DNA from: JALSHZ01 sp964614535
GTDB taxonomy: Bacteria; Pseudomonadota; Gammaproteobacteria; UWMA-0217
Length of the DNA: 64,000 nucleotides
Assembly: GCA_964614535.1 (NCBI GenBank)
Contig: CAZTOZ010000059.1
Span: 8,006 to 72,005 of the forward strand
Reading direction: 5' to 3'
The notes under the pieces are model-generated. The model searched no databases. It was not told the origin of the DNA and was given only the letters and a program-made list of their open reading frames with translations. Below, one piece after another: positions 1 to 8,849 of this stretch. Each line of letters begins with the position of its first letter. Position 1 is the first letter of the stretch. The translations under genes were made by a program, and so were the position numbers.

Positions 1-196
1 CAGCGAAACCATCGAGACCACACTGCTCGACGGCATCATCGAGGTTCGCTTCCGCTTTCTCGACCGACAGAAGCGGTGGCACAGCCAGTGGCCGCCGCTG
101 GAGGCCACCCAGACGCGACTCAAGCCGCCAAAAGCGGTGGAGATCACACTGGTCACCGAGCAATGGGGAACCATCCCCCGACTGTTTCCGCTATGA
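1..196 (+). CDS. gspJ: Type II secretion system minor pseudopilin GspJ (C-terminal part)
   Basis: Only the last 64 codons are present, read from base 2 to a TGA at 194-196. The visible protein has the GspJ tail pattern: a 'LLDGIIEVRFRFLD' strand, a W..WPP segment, and a last strand ending in 'WGTIPRLFPL'. GspJ is a minor pseudopilin that sits with GspI and GspK at the tip of the type II secretion pseudopilus in the inner membrane and periplasm. The stop overlaps the gspK start (ATGA), as in a translationally coupled gsp operon. The family call rests on the tail and on the gspK-L-M-N genes that follow. Confidence 0.85.
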   Translation, partial: SETIETTLLDGIIEVRFRFLDRQKRWHSQWPPLEATQTRLKPPKAVEITLVTEQWGTIPRLFPL

Positions 197-1113
197 GCCG
201 GCATCCACGAGGCGTCGCACTGATCAGCGCCCTGCTGGTCGTGGCACTGGCCAGCACCGCGGCCGCCCGGCTGATGTCGAGCCAATACCTCAACCTGCGC
301 CACAGCGGCAACCTCTTCATGCGTGACCAGGCCTGGCACTATCTCGACGGGGCCGAGGCATTCGCCATGGTGCTGATCGACAAGGCCGTCCGCAATGGTC
401 GGCTGTACGAGCTGCTGGGGCAGGAGTCCACCTTTCCGGTCGAGGGCGGCGTGCTGACCGGTCGCATCGACGACCTCCAGGGGCGCTTCAATCTCAATGG
501 CCTGGTGGACGACCAGGGCAAAATCGCCAGTTTGCCCCAGGAGCGTCTGCAGAAGCTGCTGAACGACCTCGGCATCGACGCCGGTCTCGCCGACGCGATC
601 ATCGACTGGCTCGATGGAGACGCCACGCCCGTCTCGCAGGCCGGCGCCGAGGATGACTTCTACCTCAACCAGACCCCGGCCTACCGGGCGGCCAACACGA
701 GAATGGAAAGCCTCAGCGAACTGATGCTGATACGCGGCTACCGCAAGCTCCCGGAGGAGAAGCGCAAGCACCTGGAGCCCCTGCTGACCACCCTGCCCGA
801 CGCCACCGCCATCAACGTCAACAGCGCCGCCGACGAACTGCTCCGGGCCATCGGTTTCAAGAGCGAGGGCATCCAGGCCATTCGCAACCGGCTCGACAAG
901 GGGGGCGCCGGCCCGATCCAGTCACTGGACGAACTCAAGTCACTGAAACTGCTGCCTGACGAGAAGCTCGAGGGGCTGACGACGACCACGGAGTACTTTC
1001 TTCTGACCGCTACGGCGCAAATAGGTCGCGCCCGCCTGAAGCAGTACAGTATTATTCACCGCTCGCCAAAGGGAGCCTTGCAGGTGGTCGCAAGAAGCCT
1101 CGGAACGCCATGA
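193..1113 (+). CDS. gspK: Type II secretion system minor pseudopilin GspK
   Basis: 306 residues, normal for GspK. It is the large pseudopilin that caps the tip complex with GspI and GspJ. The N-terminus 'RHPRGVALISALLVVALAS' is a prepilin-like signal and hydrophobic helix (about residues 4-23). It is followed by the long globular region typical of GspK, with a Phe-Asn-Leu-Asn segment near residue 105, an 'IIDWLDGD' stretch and later helix-hairpin-helix-like repeats. I chose the ATG at 193, which overlaps the gspJ stop. The frame is open back to 76, but those extra residues are hydrophilic and would bury the prepilin signal. It overlaps gspL by four bases. Confidence 0.93.
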   Translation: MSRHPRGVALISALLVVALASTAAARLMSSQYLNLRHSGNLFMRDQAWHYLDGAEAFAMVLIDKAVRNGRLYELLGQESTFPVEGGVLTGRIDDLQGRFNLNGLVDDQGKIASLPQERLQKLLNDLGIDAGLADAIIDWLDGDATPVSQAGAEDDFYLNQTPAYRAANTRMESLSELMLIRGYRKLPEEKRKHLEPLLTTLPDATAINVNSAADELLRAIGFKSEGIQAIRNRLDKGGAGPIQSLDELKSLKLLPDEKLEGLTTTTEYFLLTATAQIGRARLKQYSIIHRSPKGALQVVARSLGTP

Positions 1114-2309
1114 ACCCATTTCTGATCCAACCCGCCGCCGACGACACCGACCGGGCCCACTGGCTGCCCGCCGGCGGCGAGGCGCGGCCGACGGTACGAC
1201 ACGGCACGCTGGAGGCCGCCGTCACCGCGGCAGGCACCCACCCGATCTGTCTGCTGGTACCGACCGAACGGGTGCTGCTGACCACCACCGAACTGCCGAT
1301 CCGCAACAAGGCCAAGCTGCGCAAGGCACTGCCCTATGCGCTGGAGGAGCAGCTCGCCAGCGACGTGGAGGAGCTTCACTTCGCACTCCCCTCCCGCGGT
1401 ACCGCGCCGGCGGTCGCCATCATCGAACGCGAATTGCTGGACCACTGGCTCGAAACCTTTCGCCAGCAGCAACGCACGCCACGCATCGTCATGCCCGATG
1501 TGCTGGCACTGCCGTGGACGGACGACGGCTGGTCCATCGCCTGTGATGCCCATCGCGCCCTGGTGCGCACCGGCCGTTTCAGCGGCTTTGCCTGTGAGCG
1601 GGAAAACCTTGCGCTGCTGCTCGACGCGGCGCTCGACGACACCGAGGCCCCACCGGAGAACATCCATCTGTGGCAATGCGGCGACGAACAGCCACTGGCC
1701 TACGACCGCGAGACGCCCCGCCTGCTCAGACACCGCTGCGACGGCGAACTGTTGCAACTGCTGGCCGAAAGCGTGGACTCCAACGACACCATCAACCTGC
1801 TGCAAGGGGACTACAGCGTCCAGACCGATCTGCTCAAGACGGTCAAGCCATGGCGCTGGGCCGCCGGCCTCGCCCTGCTGCTGCTGGGCATCGGTTACGC
1901 CGGCAAGCTTATCGAGCAACGGCAACTGATCCGGCAACAGGCCGAGCTGCGGCAGCAGGCGGAACAGATCTACCGCCAGACCTTCCCCGGCGTGCGCAAG
2001 GTGGTCAATCCACGGGTGCAGATGGAACAACGCCTCAAGCAGCTGCGCGGTGGCAACGAAGCCCCCCGCGACCGCTTCCTCGACCTGCTGGCCGACGCCG
2101 GCAAGGTCATCGCCGCCGACGACAAGGCCCGGCTGGAGAGCATCCGTTATCGCAACGGGCGGCTCGACCTCAAGGTGAGCGCACCAACGCTGAGCCGGCT
2201 CGACGCGCTCAAGAACGCGCTGACCACCGCCGGCCTGGACGCCGAGCTGACCGACGCCGACGCCGCCGCCGGCAAGGCCGTGGGCAACCTGAGGATCAAG
2301 AAACGATGA
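1110..2309 (+). CDS. gspL: Type II secretion system inner-membrane protein GspL
   Basis: 399 residues. GspL links the cytoplasmic ATPase GspE to the inner-membrane platform and pairs with GspM. The first ~240 residues form the actin-like cytoplasmic domain, with the typical 'VLLTTTELP' and 'LRKALPYALEEQLA' segments near residues 52-80. One membrane helix follows at about 249-266 ('AAGLALLLLGIGYAG'), then a periplasmic ferredoxin-like domain rich in Gln and Arg. The start overlaps gspK (ATGA) and the end overlaps gspM the same way, so the operon is tightly coupled. Confidence 0.93.
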   Translation: MNPFLIQPAADDTDRAHWLPAGGEARPTVRHGTLEAAVTAAGTHPICLLVPTERVLLTTTELPIRNKAKLRKALPYALEEQLASDVEELHFALPSRGTAPAVAIIERELLDHWLETFRQQQRTPRIVMPDVLALPWTDDGWSIACDAHRALVRTGRFSGFACERENLALLLDAALDDTEAPPENIHLWQCGDEQPLAYDRETPRLLRHRCDGELLQLLAESVDSNDTINLLQGDYSVQTDLLKTVKPWRWAAGLALLLLGIGYAGKLIEQRQLIRQQAELRQQAEQIYRQTFPGVRKVVNPRVQMEQRLKQLRGGNEAPRDRFLDLLADAGKVIAADDKARLESIRYRNGRLDLKVSAPTLSRLDALKNALTTAGLDAELTDADAAAGKAVGNLRIKKR

Positions 2310-2797
2310 AAGCGTGGTTCGACAACCTCCAGGCCCGCGAACGGTGGATTCTGGTGGCGGCCGTGGCGCTGCTGATACCGCTGCTGCTCTATCTGCTGGT
2401 CTGGGAACCGGCGGCCAAACGGGTCGAAACCCTGCGGGCCAGCGTCAGCGCCGGGGAGAAACAGCTCGCCTGGCTGCAACAGGCGAGCGCGGAGGCACGG
2501 GCACTGCAGGCCGGCGCTGGTGGCACGGCGGCCGTCCAGGCCAATGTCTCGCTCATCAGCGCGGTGGAGCGCAGCGCCACCGAGCGCAACCTGCGCGGCC
2601 ACCTCAAGCGCATCGAACCCCAGGGCAGCGACAAGATCGCCATCGACATCGACGGCGCCGCCTTCGATGACATCATCCGCTGGATCGACGAACTGCAATC
2701 CCGTTACGGCGCCAACGTGGCGCAGTTCACCGCCGCCCGTGGCGACCAGCCCGGCCGTATCCAGGGGCGACTGGTCATGTCGAGGGGGCGGGAATGA
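2306..2797 (+). CDS. gspM: Type II secretion system protein GspM
   Basis: 163 residues. A short cytoplasmic N-terminus ('MKAWFDNLQARERW') leads into one membrane helix at about residues 14-35, followed by a coiled-coil-prone stretch (about 36-75) and a small periplasmic ferredoxin-like fold. This is the GspM layout. GspM partners GspL in the assembly platform. The start ATG lies in the ATGA overlap with gspL and is preceded by a purine-rich 'GGATCAAGAAACG'. A much longer open stretch exists upstream in this frame, but it is Arg/Pro/Gln-rich shadow of gspL. Confidence 0.9.
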   Translation: MKAWFDNLQARERWILVAAVALLIPLLLYLLVWEPAAKRVETLRASVSAGEKQLAWLQQASAEARALQAGAGGTAAVQANVSLISAVERSATERNLRGHLKRIEPQGSDKIAIDIDGAAFDDIIRWIDELQSRYGANVAQFTAARGDQPGRIQGRLVMSRGRE

Positions 2798-3549
2798 AAA
2801 AGCCGCTACTCGGACTGTTGCTGTTCATCGCCGCGTTTGCGGTCTTCGTCATCGCCACGCTACCGGCCCGCTTCGCCCTGCAGTACCTCCCCGCCAGTCT
2901 GCCGCTACAGCTCTACGGCGTCGATGGCACCATCTGGCGCGGCGAGGCACAACAGGCCGTCTGGCAACACCAGCCCGTCGGTCGCCTGCGGTGGCGGCTG
3001 CATCCCCTGCCACTGCTGCTGGGCAGGCTGCGAGCCGATGTGGAGATCGATGGCGAGGCATTCACCGCCCGCGGCCGGATCGATGCCCACCGCGATCAGA
3101 CCATCATCGTTCGCAACGCCATCGTCGATGCCGATCTGGCCCGCCTGCCGTTGCCCCGGAACCTGATGGCCACGCCGGGCGGCAAGGGACATGCCAACAT
3201 CCATCATGCGCGCATCGAAAACCGCTGGCCCGTCGAACTCGACGCGGACCTGCGCTGGCAGCCGGCACGACTGCTGGCCCCGTTCGAACTGTCGCTGGGG
3301 CGGGCCGAGCTCGAGCTCGGCAGCAATGGCAATGTCGTCAGCGGTGATCTGCGCGGCAGCGGCGCGCTGGAGAGCAATGGCCGGCTGACGTTGTCGCGCA
3401 ACGGCGCCTTCAGCGCCGACCTCACCATCGCCCCCACCGACGAAACGCCCCGCGAGCTGCGCGACATGTTGCCCATGCTCGGTCGCCCCGACAGTCGCGG
3501 CGCCGTCACCGTGCGTCAAACCATGCAACTGCGCGGTTTCCCGCCATGA
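2794..3549 (+). CDS. gspN: Type II secretion system protein GspN
   Basis: 251 residues. The N-terminal membrane helix (residues 5-22) is followed by the GspN hallmarks: 'ATLPARFALQYLP', then 'YGVDGTIWRGEA' near residue 42, and beta-rich periplasmic sequence. GspN is a non-essential, inner-membrane-anchored part of some type II secretion systems and lies last in the operon here. It starts at an ATGA overlap with gspM and its stop overlaps the next gene by four bases, so the YkgJ-type gene is probably on the same transcript. Confidence 0.88.
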   Translation: MKKPLLGLLLFIAAFAVFVIATLPARFALQYLPASLPLQLYGVDGTIWRGEAQQAVWQHQPVGRLRWRLHPLPLLLGRLRADVEIDGEAFTARGRIDAHRDQTIIVRNAIVDADLARLPLPRNLMATPGGKGHANIHHARIENRWPVELDADLRWQPARLLAPFELSLGRAELELGSNGNVVSGDLRGSGALESNGRLTLSRNGAFSADLTIAPTDETPRELRDMLPMLGRPDSRGAVTVRQTMQLRGFPP

Positions 3550-3950
3550 GCAGAGAAATCCCGGTCGCCGCCGACCGCAGCCGGATCGACCCCGAGAACA
3601 AATGCGACTTCTGCACCGGCTCGAAGTGCTGCACCTACATCACCCAGCACATCGACACGCCACGCAGCAAAGCCGACTTCGAACTGCTGCTGTGGCAGGT
3701 CTCCCACGAGCACATCCGCGTCTACCAGGACGAGGACGGCTGGTTCCTGCTGATCGACACCCCTTGCAGCCACCTGCAGCCCGATGGTCGTTGCGCCATC
3801 TACGACACCCGGCCAACCATCTGCCGTGAATACAGCAACGACTACTGCGAGTTCGACGCCCCGGCCGAGGACGGCTTCAAACGCTATTTTCCCGACTACG
3901 ACAGCCTGCTCGCCTATTGCCGCAGGCGTTTCCGGCGATGGGGCTACTGA
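3546..3950 (+). CDS. YkgJ-family cysteine cluster protein
   Basis: 134 residues with the CxxCxxxxCC pattern near the N-terminus ('CDFCTGSKCC', residues 19-28), then 'CSHLQPDGRCAIYDTRP' and 'CREYSNDYCEF' in the middle. These Cys positions match the YkgJ/UPF0153 family, thought to bind zinc or an Fe-S cluster. The molecular role is not known. It overlaps gspN by four bases and shares a TGATG with the nuclease gene downstream. No signal peptide is visible, so it is probably cytoplasmic. Confidence 0.85.
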   Translation: MSREIPVAADRSRIDPENKCDFCTGSKCCTYITQHIDTPRSKADFELLLWQVSHEHIRVYQDEDGWFLLIDTPCSHLQPDGRCAIYDTRPTICREYSNDYCEFDAPAEDGFKRYFPDYDSLLAYCRRRFRRWGY

Positions 3951-4576
3951 TGCAACGGCTGCTTCCCCTCGTCGTCACCCTCCTGCTGTCCGGCTGTTTC
4001 GGCCAGGCCGGCAACGGTCGCGCGCCGGCCACCAGCGTCACCCCGCTGATCTGCAACGGCGGTGAAATCGCCACACTGGTCAAGGTTGTCGATGGCGACA
4101 CCATCGACATCGAGCGCAGCAACGGTGACACCGAACGCATCCGCCTCATCGGCATCGATACCCCCGAACGCGGAGAGAGCTGTTTCGCCGAGGCCAAGCA
4201 ACGGCTCGCCGACCTGCTGGGCGATGGTCGGGTTCGTCTGATCAAGGATCGGAGCAACCGGGATCGTTACGGCAGACTGCTGCGCTATGTCTGCAGCGAC
4301 CGGGACGTTTTCGTCGAAGGCAGTCTGGTCCGCGAGGGGCTGGCCGTCGCCTACCGCTACCCCCCCGACACCTACTACGCCGACTACCTCCAGGAGCTGG
4401 GGGCCGAAGCGGTGCTGGAAAGGTCGGGTTGTCTCTACCGGGAGGCGATGCGGGACAGCGATGCCGGAGACAGCCGCTGCTGTCTCGTCTGCCGTCGGGG
4501 GAAGGCCTGCGGCGATGCCTGCGTGCCGGCCGATGTCACCTGCCGGCTGCCGGTGGGGTGCGCCTGCGAGGGGTGA
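3950..4576 (+). CDS. Lipoprotein thermonuclease-family nuclease with Cys-rich tail
   Basis: 208 residues. The start at 3950 (TGATG overlap) gives a lipoprotein signal with lipobox 'LLSGC', Cys16 becoming the lipidated N-terminus. Starts at 3917 or 3938 only add hydrophilic residues. Residues ~38-160 are a staphylococcal-nuclease-type domain: 'VVDGDTI', 'RLIGIDTPERG' and 'DRYGRLLRYV' carry the Asp, Arg and Glu residues expected for Ca-dependent cleavage of DNA and RNA. The last ~30 residues form a Cys-rich tail, beginning 'CCLVCRRGKACGDAC' and ending 'CRLPVGCACEG'. Similar tails follow other secreted proteobacterial nucleases as far as I recall, but their role is unknown. Confidence 0.88.
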   Translation: MQRLLPLVVTLLLSGCFGQAGNGRAPATSVTPLICNGGEIATLVKVVDGDTIDIERSNGDTERIRLIGIDTPERGESCFAEAKQRLADLLGDGRVRLIKDRSNRDRYGRLLRYVCSDRDVFVEGSLVREGLAVAYRYPPDTYYADYLQELGAEAVLERSGCLYREAMRDSDAGDSRCCLVCRRGKACGDACVPADVTCRLPVGCACEG

Positions 4577-4579
4577 GGC

Positions 4580-5005
4580 TCAACGCCCCCAGCACTCGGC
4601 GGTCGTGGTCTTCCCATCCGCCGCCGTCGCCGTCTGCCGGCCGGTGTGATCGAGCGTGAAACGGCGACATTGCCGATCACGAAGTGCTTCCGCACCCATG
4701 GCCTGGGCCGTCACCGTATAGGCCGAATCACTCCCGCTCACCTCCAGCGTATAGCGACCACCCGACGTCACATCGCGCCCCCCATTGAAGCGCTGTAGCG
4801 CTGTGTCGCCCACCAGGTAGCGATGATGGGTGGTGTAATGGCGTTCCTGCTGCTGCCCGATCTTCAACAACGCCTCTTTCGCCTCGACGCGATGGGCCCG
4901 CTGCGTGTATCGGGAATAGGAGGTGATCGCAATCATGCCCAGCACGACGACGATCGCCAGCGTGATCAGCAGCTCCAGCAACGTGAAGCCCGGTTGGCGC
5001 CTCAC
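4580..5005 (-). CDS. pilE: Type IV pilin protein, PilE-like minor pilin
   Basis: 141 residues. The prepilin leader 'VRRQPG' is followed by 'FTLLELLITLAIVVVLGMIA', the type III signal cleaved by PilD, with Glu at position +5 of the mature protein. I chose GTG at 5005: it overlaps the pilY1 stop (GTGA), has GGGAGG about 9 bases upstream and gives a leader of normal length. The ATG at 5026 would add seven residues. The C-terminal half carries a Cys pair (..RQCRRF.., ..AECWG..) like the pilin D-loop. It is last in the minor-pilin operon, where Pseudomonas has pilE. Confidence 0.9.
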   Translation of the reverse strand: MRRQPGFTLLELLITLAIVVVLGMIAITSYSRYTQRAHRVEAKEALLKIGQQQERHYTTHHRYLVGDTALQRFNGGRDVTSGGRYTLEVSGSDSAYTVTAQAMGAEALRDRQCRRFTLDHTGRQTATAADGKTTTAECWGR

Positions 5006-8000
5006 TCCCTTGCCTCCCAGTACCATTTGTTCAGCCCGCTGAAAGTGGGGGATTCCAGCCCCTTGAGATGCGCATCGAGAATATCGAACTTGACCCCCTT
5101 GACGACCTTGCCACCACCGACGGCGGTCTCGTACTTCGACGCCACCAGCACCACCTCGGAGGGAATGTCCGACGTGGTGAACTCGATGCTCTGCTTCGGT
5201 TCTTCGATATCGACAAACTTCAATGCCGGCCTGCCGCTGCGAATATCCAGCCCGTAGATCCGGCCGGTATGCGATGCGTTGGAACAGATATCCGCCGCCG
5301 GCTTCGTCTCCGGCTCGAAGGTGGTGAAATAGACGGTATTCTTCAGCGTGACGGCTTTGGCCAGTGCCTTCTCACCGCCCTGCTTGTTCAGCGCCAGCTT
5401 CCAGCCGTGACGGGGGGCCGCCGACGGGCCGCCAGCAGGCGCCGCGACGCTCCCACCGATCGACGTCAGATCCGCCGGGATGATCAGCCGATGCGCCTTG
5501 TCGTTGGGGCCCGGTGGCAACTGATAGAGGTTCACGTCCTTGATCACGAACAGGTAGTCCTGATCGATATCGCGTCCCTTCATCAACGGATGGGCACGAT
5601 ACCCCGAGCCGATGGCCAGCGAGACGTATCGCTGGCCATCGTCCACCACCAGCGCCGCGTCCGGCTCGTTGTAGAAACGGCGATGGACACCGGAACCGTT
5701 GCTGCCCAGATCCGCCAGTTTGGCGATACGCGGCTCGCTCACCTTCTGCAGCATCAGGGAGTTGGAGGGGTCGGGCAGGTCGATCCGAAACACTCCGCCT
5801 TCGATATCGACCAGATAGATGCGGTCGGCAATGCCGTTGTTGTCGATATCGACGACCCTGGGATTGGCCACGATGCCCGCCGCCTCGCCGCCGAAATCGG
5901 CCTGCCAGATCTTCTCCCCGCTGCGGGCATCGACGATGAACAGCGTGTCCCCGTCGCCACCACGGATTTTTTCGGCAAACCGCCCCTCCGGATCGGGCTG
6001 ATCGTAGTCGGGATCGTATCCACCCGAAAAAATGAAGGCTGGCCGTAACTTGCCGCCGATATGAACGGTAGCCGGCAACATCCGCGACCAGGTCTGGCCC
6101 AGATCCTCGAAGCCGGCGGTCCCCAGGTCGCCGCCGCGCAACACCCAGGCGAGCTTGGGATCGTCCGGGTCGGTGATGTCGAGCACGTAGTAGTTCAGCC
6201 CGCCCCGGCGCATGCCGACGGCGAGTAAGGTCTTGCCGGTCGGCTGGTCGTTCGCATCCAGCTTGCGATCGTCCCGCCAGACGGTGATATGGCCGTCCAA
6301 CCCGTAGGGATGCGGCTGGTCGAAGGCGTTTTCTTTCCGGATCTTCAGCACCGGCAGCAGCGCTCGCGGAATGAAGGCAAACTTCTCCCTGCCACTCTTG
6401 GTATCGATGGCGTGCAGAAAACCCTCGTTGGTGCCGACGAATATCAGGTCGCTGCCGTTCTCAAAGGGTACGATCACCGGCGAGGAGTGGAGAATATCGC
6501 CCATCTCCCGGCGAAATTCCTGGCCACCCGCCGCCGTCTCGCCCTTGGCATAGGCCACCAGCGCCTTCGCATCCCCGCCGCCGAACCACGCCGGCTCGTC
6601 CTCGGCATCCTCGATCGGCACGAGGAGATCGTGTTCATTGGTGGTGAATATTTTTCTACCATCACCCAACAGGCCTGCCGCGCCACCCGCCGCGATGTCG
6701 CCACCATCGGCCGGTGCATCGGCGGGCAACCAGAGGCCACGGCTGTCCTGCACCGGATTGCCATCGTCGTCGTATATCGGCCGCCCCGTGGCATCGACGA
6801 TCCGAATTTCATCGCCGTCGCGCTCGAGCTCGTATTTTTTCAGATTACCCAGCCATCGCGGTGAAATGCCGGGGCGAAAAAACGGAAAGAACACCTCCTT
6901 TCCGTGGGTCAGCCCGGTCTCCGGATCCACCGAGATAGAAGGTATCGCCAGATCGTGGTTGACGACGGCGATACGGGTGACGATGGCATTGAACACCTCT
7001 TTCAGCTGCGCCCTGTTCTCGGCGCTGAAGAACCCCCGGGTGCCATCCGGATCGGCCGTTTTTCCCAGATTGGCGAGCGCCTGCAGATACTGTTTTCCTT
7101 TTTCCTCCACCGCAAAGGCGATGGTGTAGGTGGCGATGGTCTGTTTCCCCTCCAGGCCGGGCATCTGATCGGTGTTGGCCAGAAAATCGGTCAACTCGGA
7201 GCCGCAGCGCCCGTCACCGGTCGTGGCACAGCGGTTCAGCCCGAACTTGGCGCGCAGCTTGTCGATGATCACCGGATCGCTGTCCGCCGGATCCCCCGCG
7301 TCGAGACTCAGGCCATCGTCCGGTTCGCCGTCCGACATCAGCACCAGATAGTTGGCCTGACACTCGTTCCTGATCGGCGAGCGGTAGGTGGCGTTGTCCA
7401 CTTGGAAGCGGGTATCCCCCGGGTCCTGGTAGCTGCACATCTCGGTCAGACACTCATAGTTCTGGTGCGCCGCGATGGTGCGGGTGACCTTTTCGATATT
7501 GCTGCAATTGCCGGCCTCGTCGTACCCTCCCCGGCAGACCTCCTCCTCATAGGTGCTGGCGGGCACGTCGACCAGGCGGCAATCGGATCTCGCCTCGATA
7601 CCGGCGGGGCAGTCGACCCCCACGGCACAGAAGAATTCGTATCGTTTGGTGCAGCTGAGGGTCACCCCCGTCGTCGGGCATTCCCCCGCCGTCTTGTTGC
7701 ACTCGACCGTCTCTCCCTCTCCCGGCTCGACGATGCGCGGTTCCGACGCGGCGACATAGGTGTCAGGATGGGCGAGTCGTTGCAAGGTTCCGCTGGCCCC
7801 ATAGTCCACCGCCTCGCCCCGGAAATAGAGCGCCGCCTCGTACAACGACTGGACGATGGGTGTATAACCCTCGACCTCGAAGCGGTCGATCTCGGCCAGA
7901 ATCTCGGCCCGCACGTCCTTGGCCGGCGTCGCGGCGGGATCCGGCGTCAGCGACGTCACCGGGTAGCGGATGCCATTGGCCTGGGCTTTCTCCTTGTGCC

Positions 8001-8280
8001 CACCGTAGTTCAGCAACCCGACATTGACCGTATCGGGTATCGAGGCCAGCACCTCCTCGAGCACCTCCCGCATCACCCGATAGCGGGAACGCGCCACCGT
8101 TCCGCTGAGCTCCAGCGGATTGTTCATGCTCCCGGAGCTGTCCAGCACAAACAGAATATTGGGCTGCCCCGCCTTGGCGTAGGAGGTGAGGTAGATCTCG
8201 GTATCGTCCGCCAGCGCAACACCGGGCAACAGCAGCCCGAAGATCGAGACCAGCAGTCGTTTGCAAAATACGTTTTTCAT
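5002..8280 (-). CDS. pilY1: Type IV pilus tip adhesin/assembly protein PilY1
   Basis: 1092 residues with a Sec signal peptide (about 1-25). A von Willebrand A domain starts near residue 42: 'NILFVLDSSGSMN' provides the DxSxS metal site at residues 47-51. A Cys-rich insertion (about 190-300) sits within the vWA region. The C-terminal half is a PilY1 beta-propeller with 'FVGTNEGFLHAID', and a calcium-binding loop 'DIDNNGIAD' near residue 810. PilY1 acts at the pilus tip with the minor pilins and controls pilus extension, adhesion and surface sensing. It lies between pilX and pilE. Confidence 0.95.
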   Translation of the reverse strand: MKNVFCKRLLVSIFGLLLPGVALADDTEIYLTSYAKAGQPNILFVLDSSGSMNNPLELSGTVARSRYRVMREVLEEVLASIPDTVNVGLLNYGGHKEKAQANGIRYPVTSLTPDPAATPAKDVRAEILAEIDRFEVEGYTPIVQSLYEAALYFRGEAVDYGASGTLQRLAHPDTYVAASEPRIVEPGEGETVECNKTAGECPTTGVTLSCTKRYEFFCAVGVDCPAGIEARSDCRLVDVPASTYEEEVCRGGYDEAGNCSNIEKVTRTIAAHQNYECLTEMCSYQDPGDTRFQVDNATYRSPIRNECQANYLVLMSDGEPDDGLSLDAGDPADSDPVIIDKLRAKFGLNRCATTGDGRCGSELTDFLANTDQMPGLEGKQTIATYTIAFAVEEKGKQYLQALANLGKTADPDGTRGFFSAENRAQLKEVFNAIVTRIAVVNHDLAIPSISVDPETGLTHGKEVFFPFFRPGISPRWLGNLKKYELERDGDEIRIVDATGRPIYDDDGNPVQDSRGLWLPADAPADGGDIAAGGAAGLLGDGRKIFTTNEHDLLVPIEDAEDEPAWFGGGDAKALVAYAKGETAAGGQEFRREMGDILHSSPVIVPFENGSDLIFVGTNEGFLHAIDTKSGREKFAFIPRALLPVLKIRKENAFDQPHPYGLDGHITVWRDDRKLDANDQPTGKTLLAVGMRRGGLNYYVLDITDPDDPKLAWVLRGGDLGTAGFEDLGQTWSRMLPATVHIGGKLRPAFIFSGGYDPDYDQPDPEGRFAEKIRGGDGDTLFIVDARSGEKIWQADFGGEAAGIVANPRVVDIDNNGIADRIYLVDIEGGVFRIDLPDPSNSLMLQKVSEPRIAKLADLGSNGSGVHRRFYNEPDAALVVDDGQRYVSLAIGSGYRAHPLMKGRDIDQDYLFVIKDVNLYQLPPGPNDKAHRLIIPADLTSIGGSVAAPAGGPSAAPRHGWKLALNKQGGEKALAKAVTLKNTVYFTTFEPETKPAADICSNASHTGRIYGLDIRSGRPALKFVDIEEPKQSIEFTTSDIPSEVVLVASKYETAVGGGKVVKGVKFDILDAHLKGLESPTFSGLNKWYWEARE

Positions 8281-8300
8281 AACTCGTTCGAATCGCCTCG

Positions 8301-8849
8301 TTACTGCCGCCGCAACCCGACGGGCGCCACCAGCAGGCGGTGGTCGGCCTTCGCCCCGGTGTCCGACCTTTCGCCGGCGACCGCCCGCACTTCGACCAAC
8401 CGGCCGGCAACGGTGGTGGCGACACCGATACTGTTGCCAAATATGCTGACATCGCCCCGATATTTCATCCCAGCCGTTGCGTCCAGGCTCAACTTGTCAC
8501 CGCCTGGCGGCTGTGCCTTGCCAACCACGTAATTCGTCAGTTTCAAATATCCATTTCCCTTACAAGCGTCGATTCTCTCCGCCGGGATACTGCCCGGCAG
8601 GCAGTCACACCCCGCTTGGGAACACTTCAGCACCGTGTCGTAGTCGGCCGTCTCGGCCAGCGCCGACTCTGCGGCCTGGAACGTGCCGACACGGACCTGG
8701 GCATTGCCGGCGATACGCTCGTCCAGCGTCGTCAGCTTCATCGCCGTCACGCCGATCAGCGTCATCACCATCAGGAGAATCAGCCCAACGATCAGCACCG
8801 CGCCACGCTGCCGGCGCGCCAGCGGGTGGGTTCTCCGGTCCACTTTCAT
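8301..8849 (-). CDS. pilX: Type IV pilus minor pilin-like protein PilX
   Basis: 182 residues. The PilX N-terminal pattern 'RRQRGAVLIVGLILLMVMTLIGVTAM' (about residues 12-37) is followed by 'ERIAGNAQ' and 'QAAESAL', which are strongly conserved in the PilX family. Four Cys residues in the middle could form disulfides. PilX joins PilV, PilW and PilY1 in the priming complex of the pilus. The start overlaps the pilW stop by four bases. Confidence 0.9.
   Translation of the reverse strand: MKVDRRTHPLARRQRGAVLIVGLILLMVMTLIGVTAMKLTTLDERIAGNAQVRVGTFQAAESALAETADYDTVLKCSQAGCDCLPGSIPAERIDACKGNGYLKLTNYVVGKAQPPGGDKLSLDATAGMKYRGDVSIFGNSIGVATTVAGRLVEVRAVAGERSDTGAKADHRLLVAPVGLRRQ

Noticed and set aside
6904..8532. 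Long open frame (over 500 codons) opposite pilY1
   Set aside because: High GC suppresses stop codons on the other strand. The translation is low-quality (Arg, Gly, Val-rich), has no ribosome site, and pilY1 is clear.
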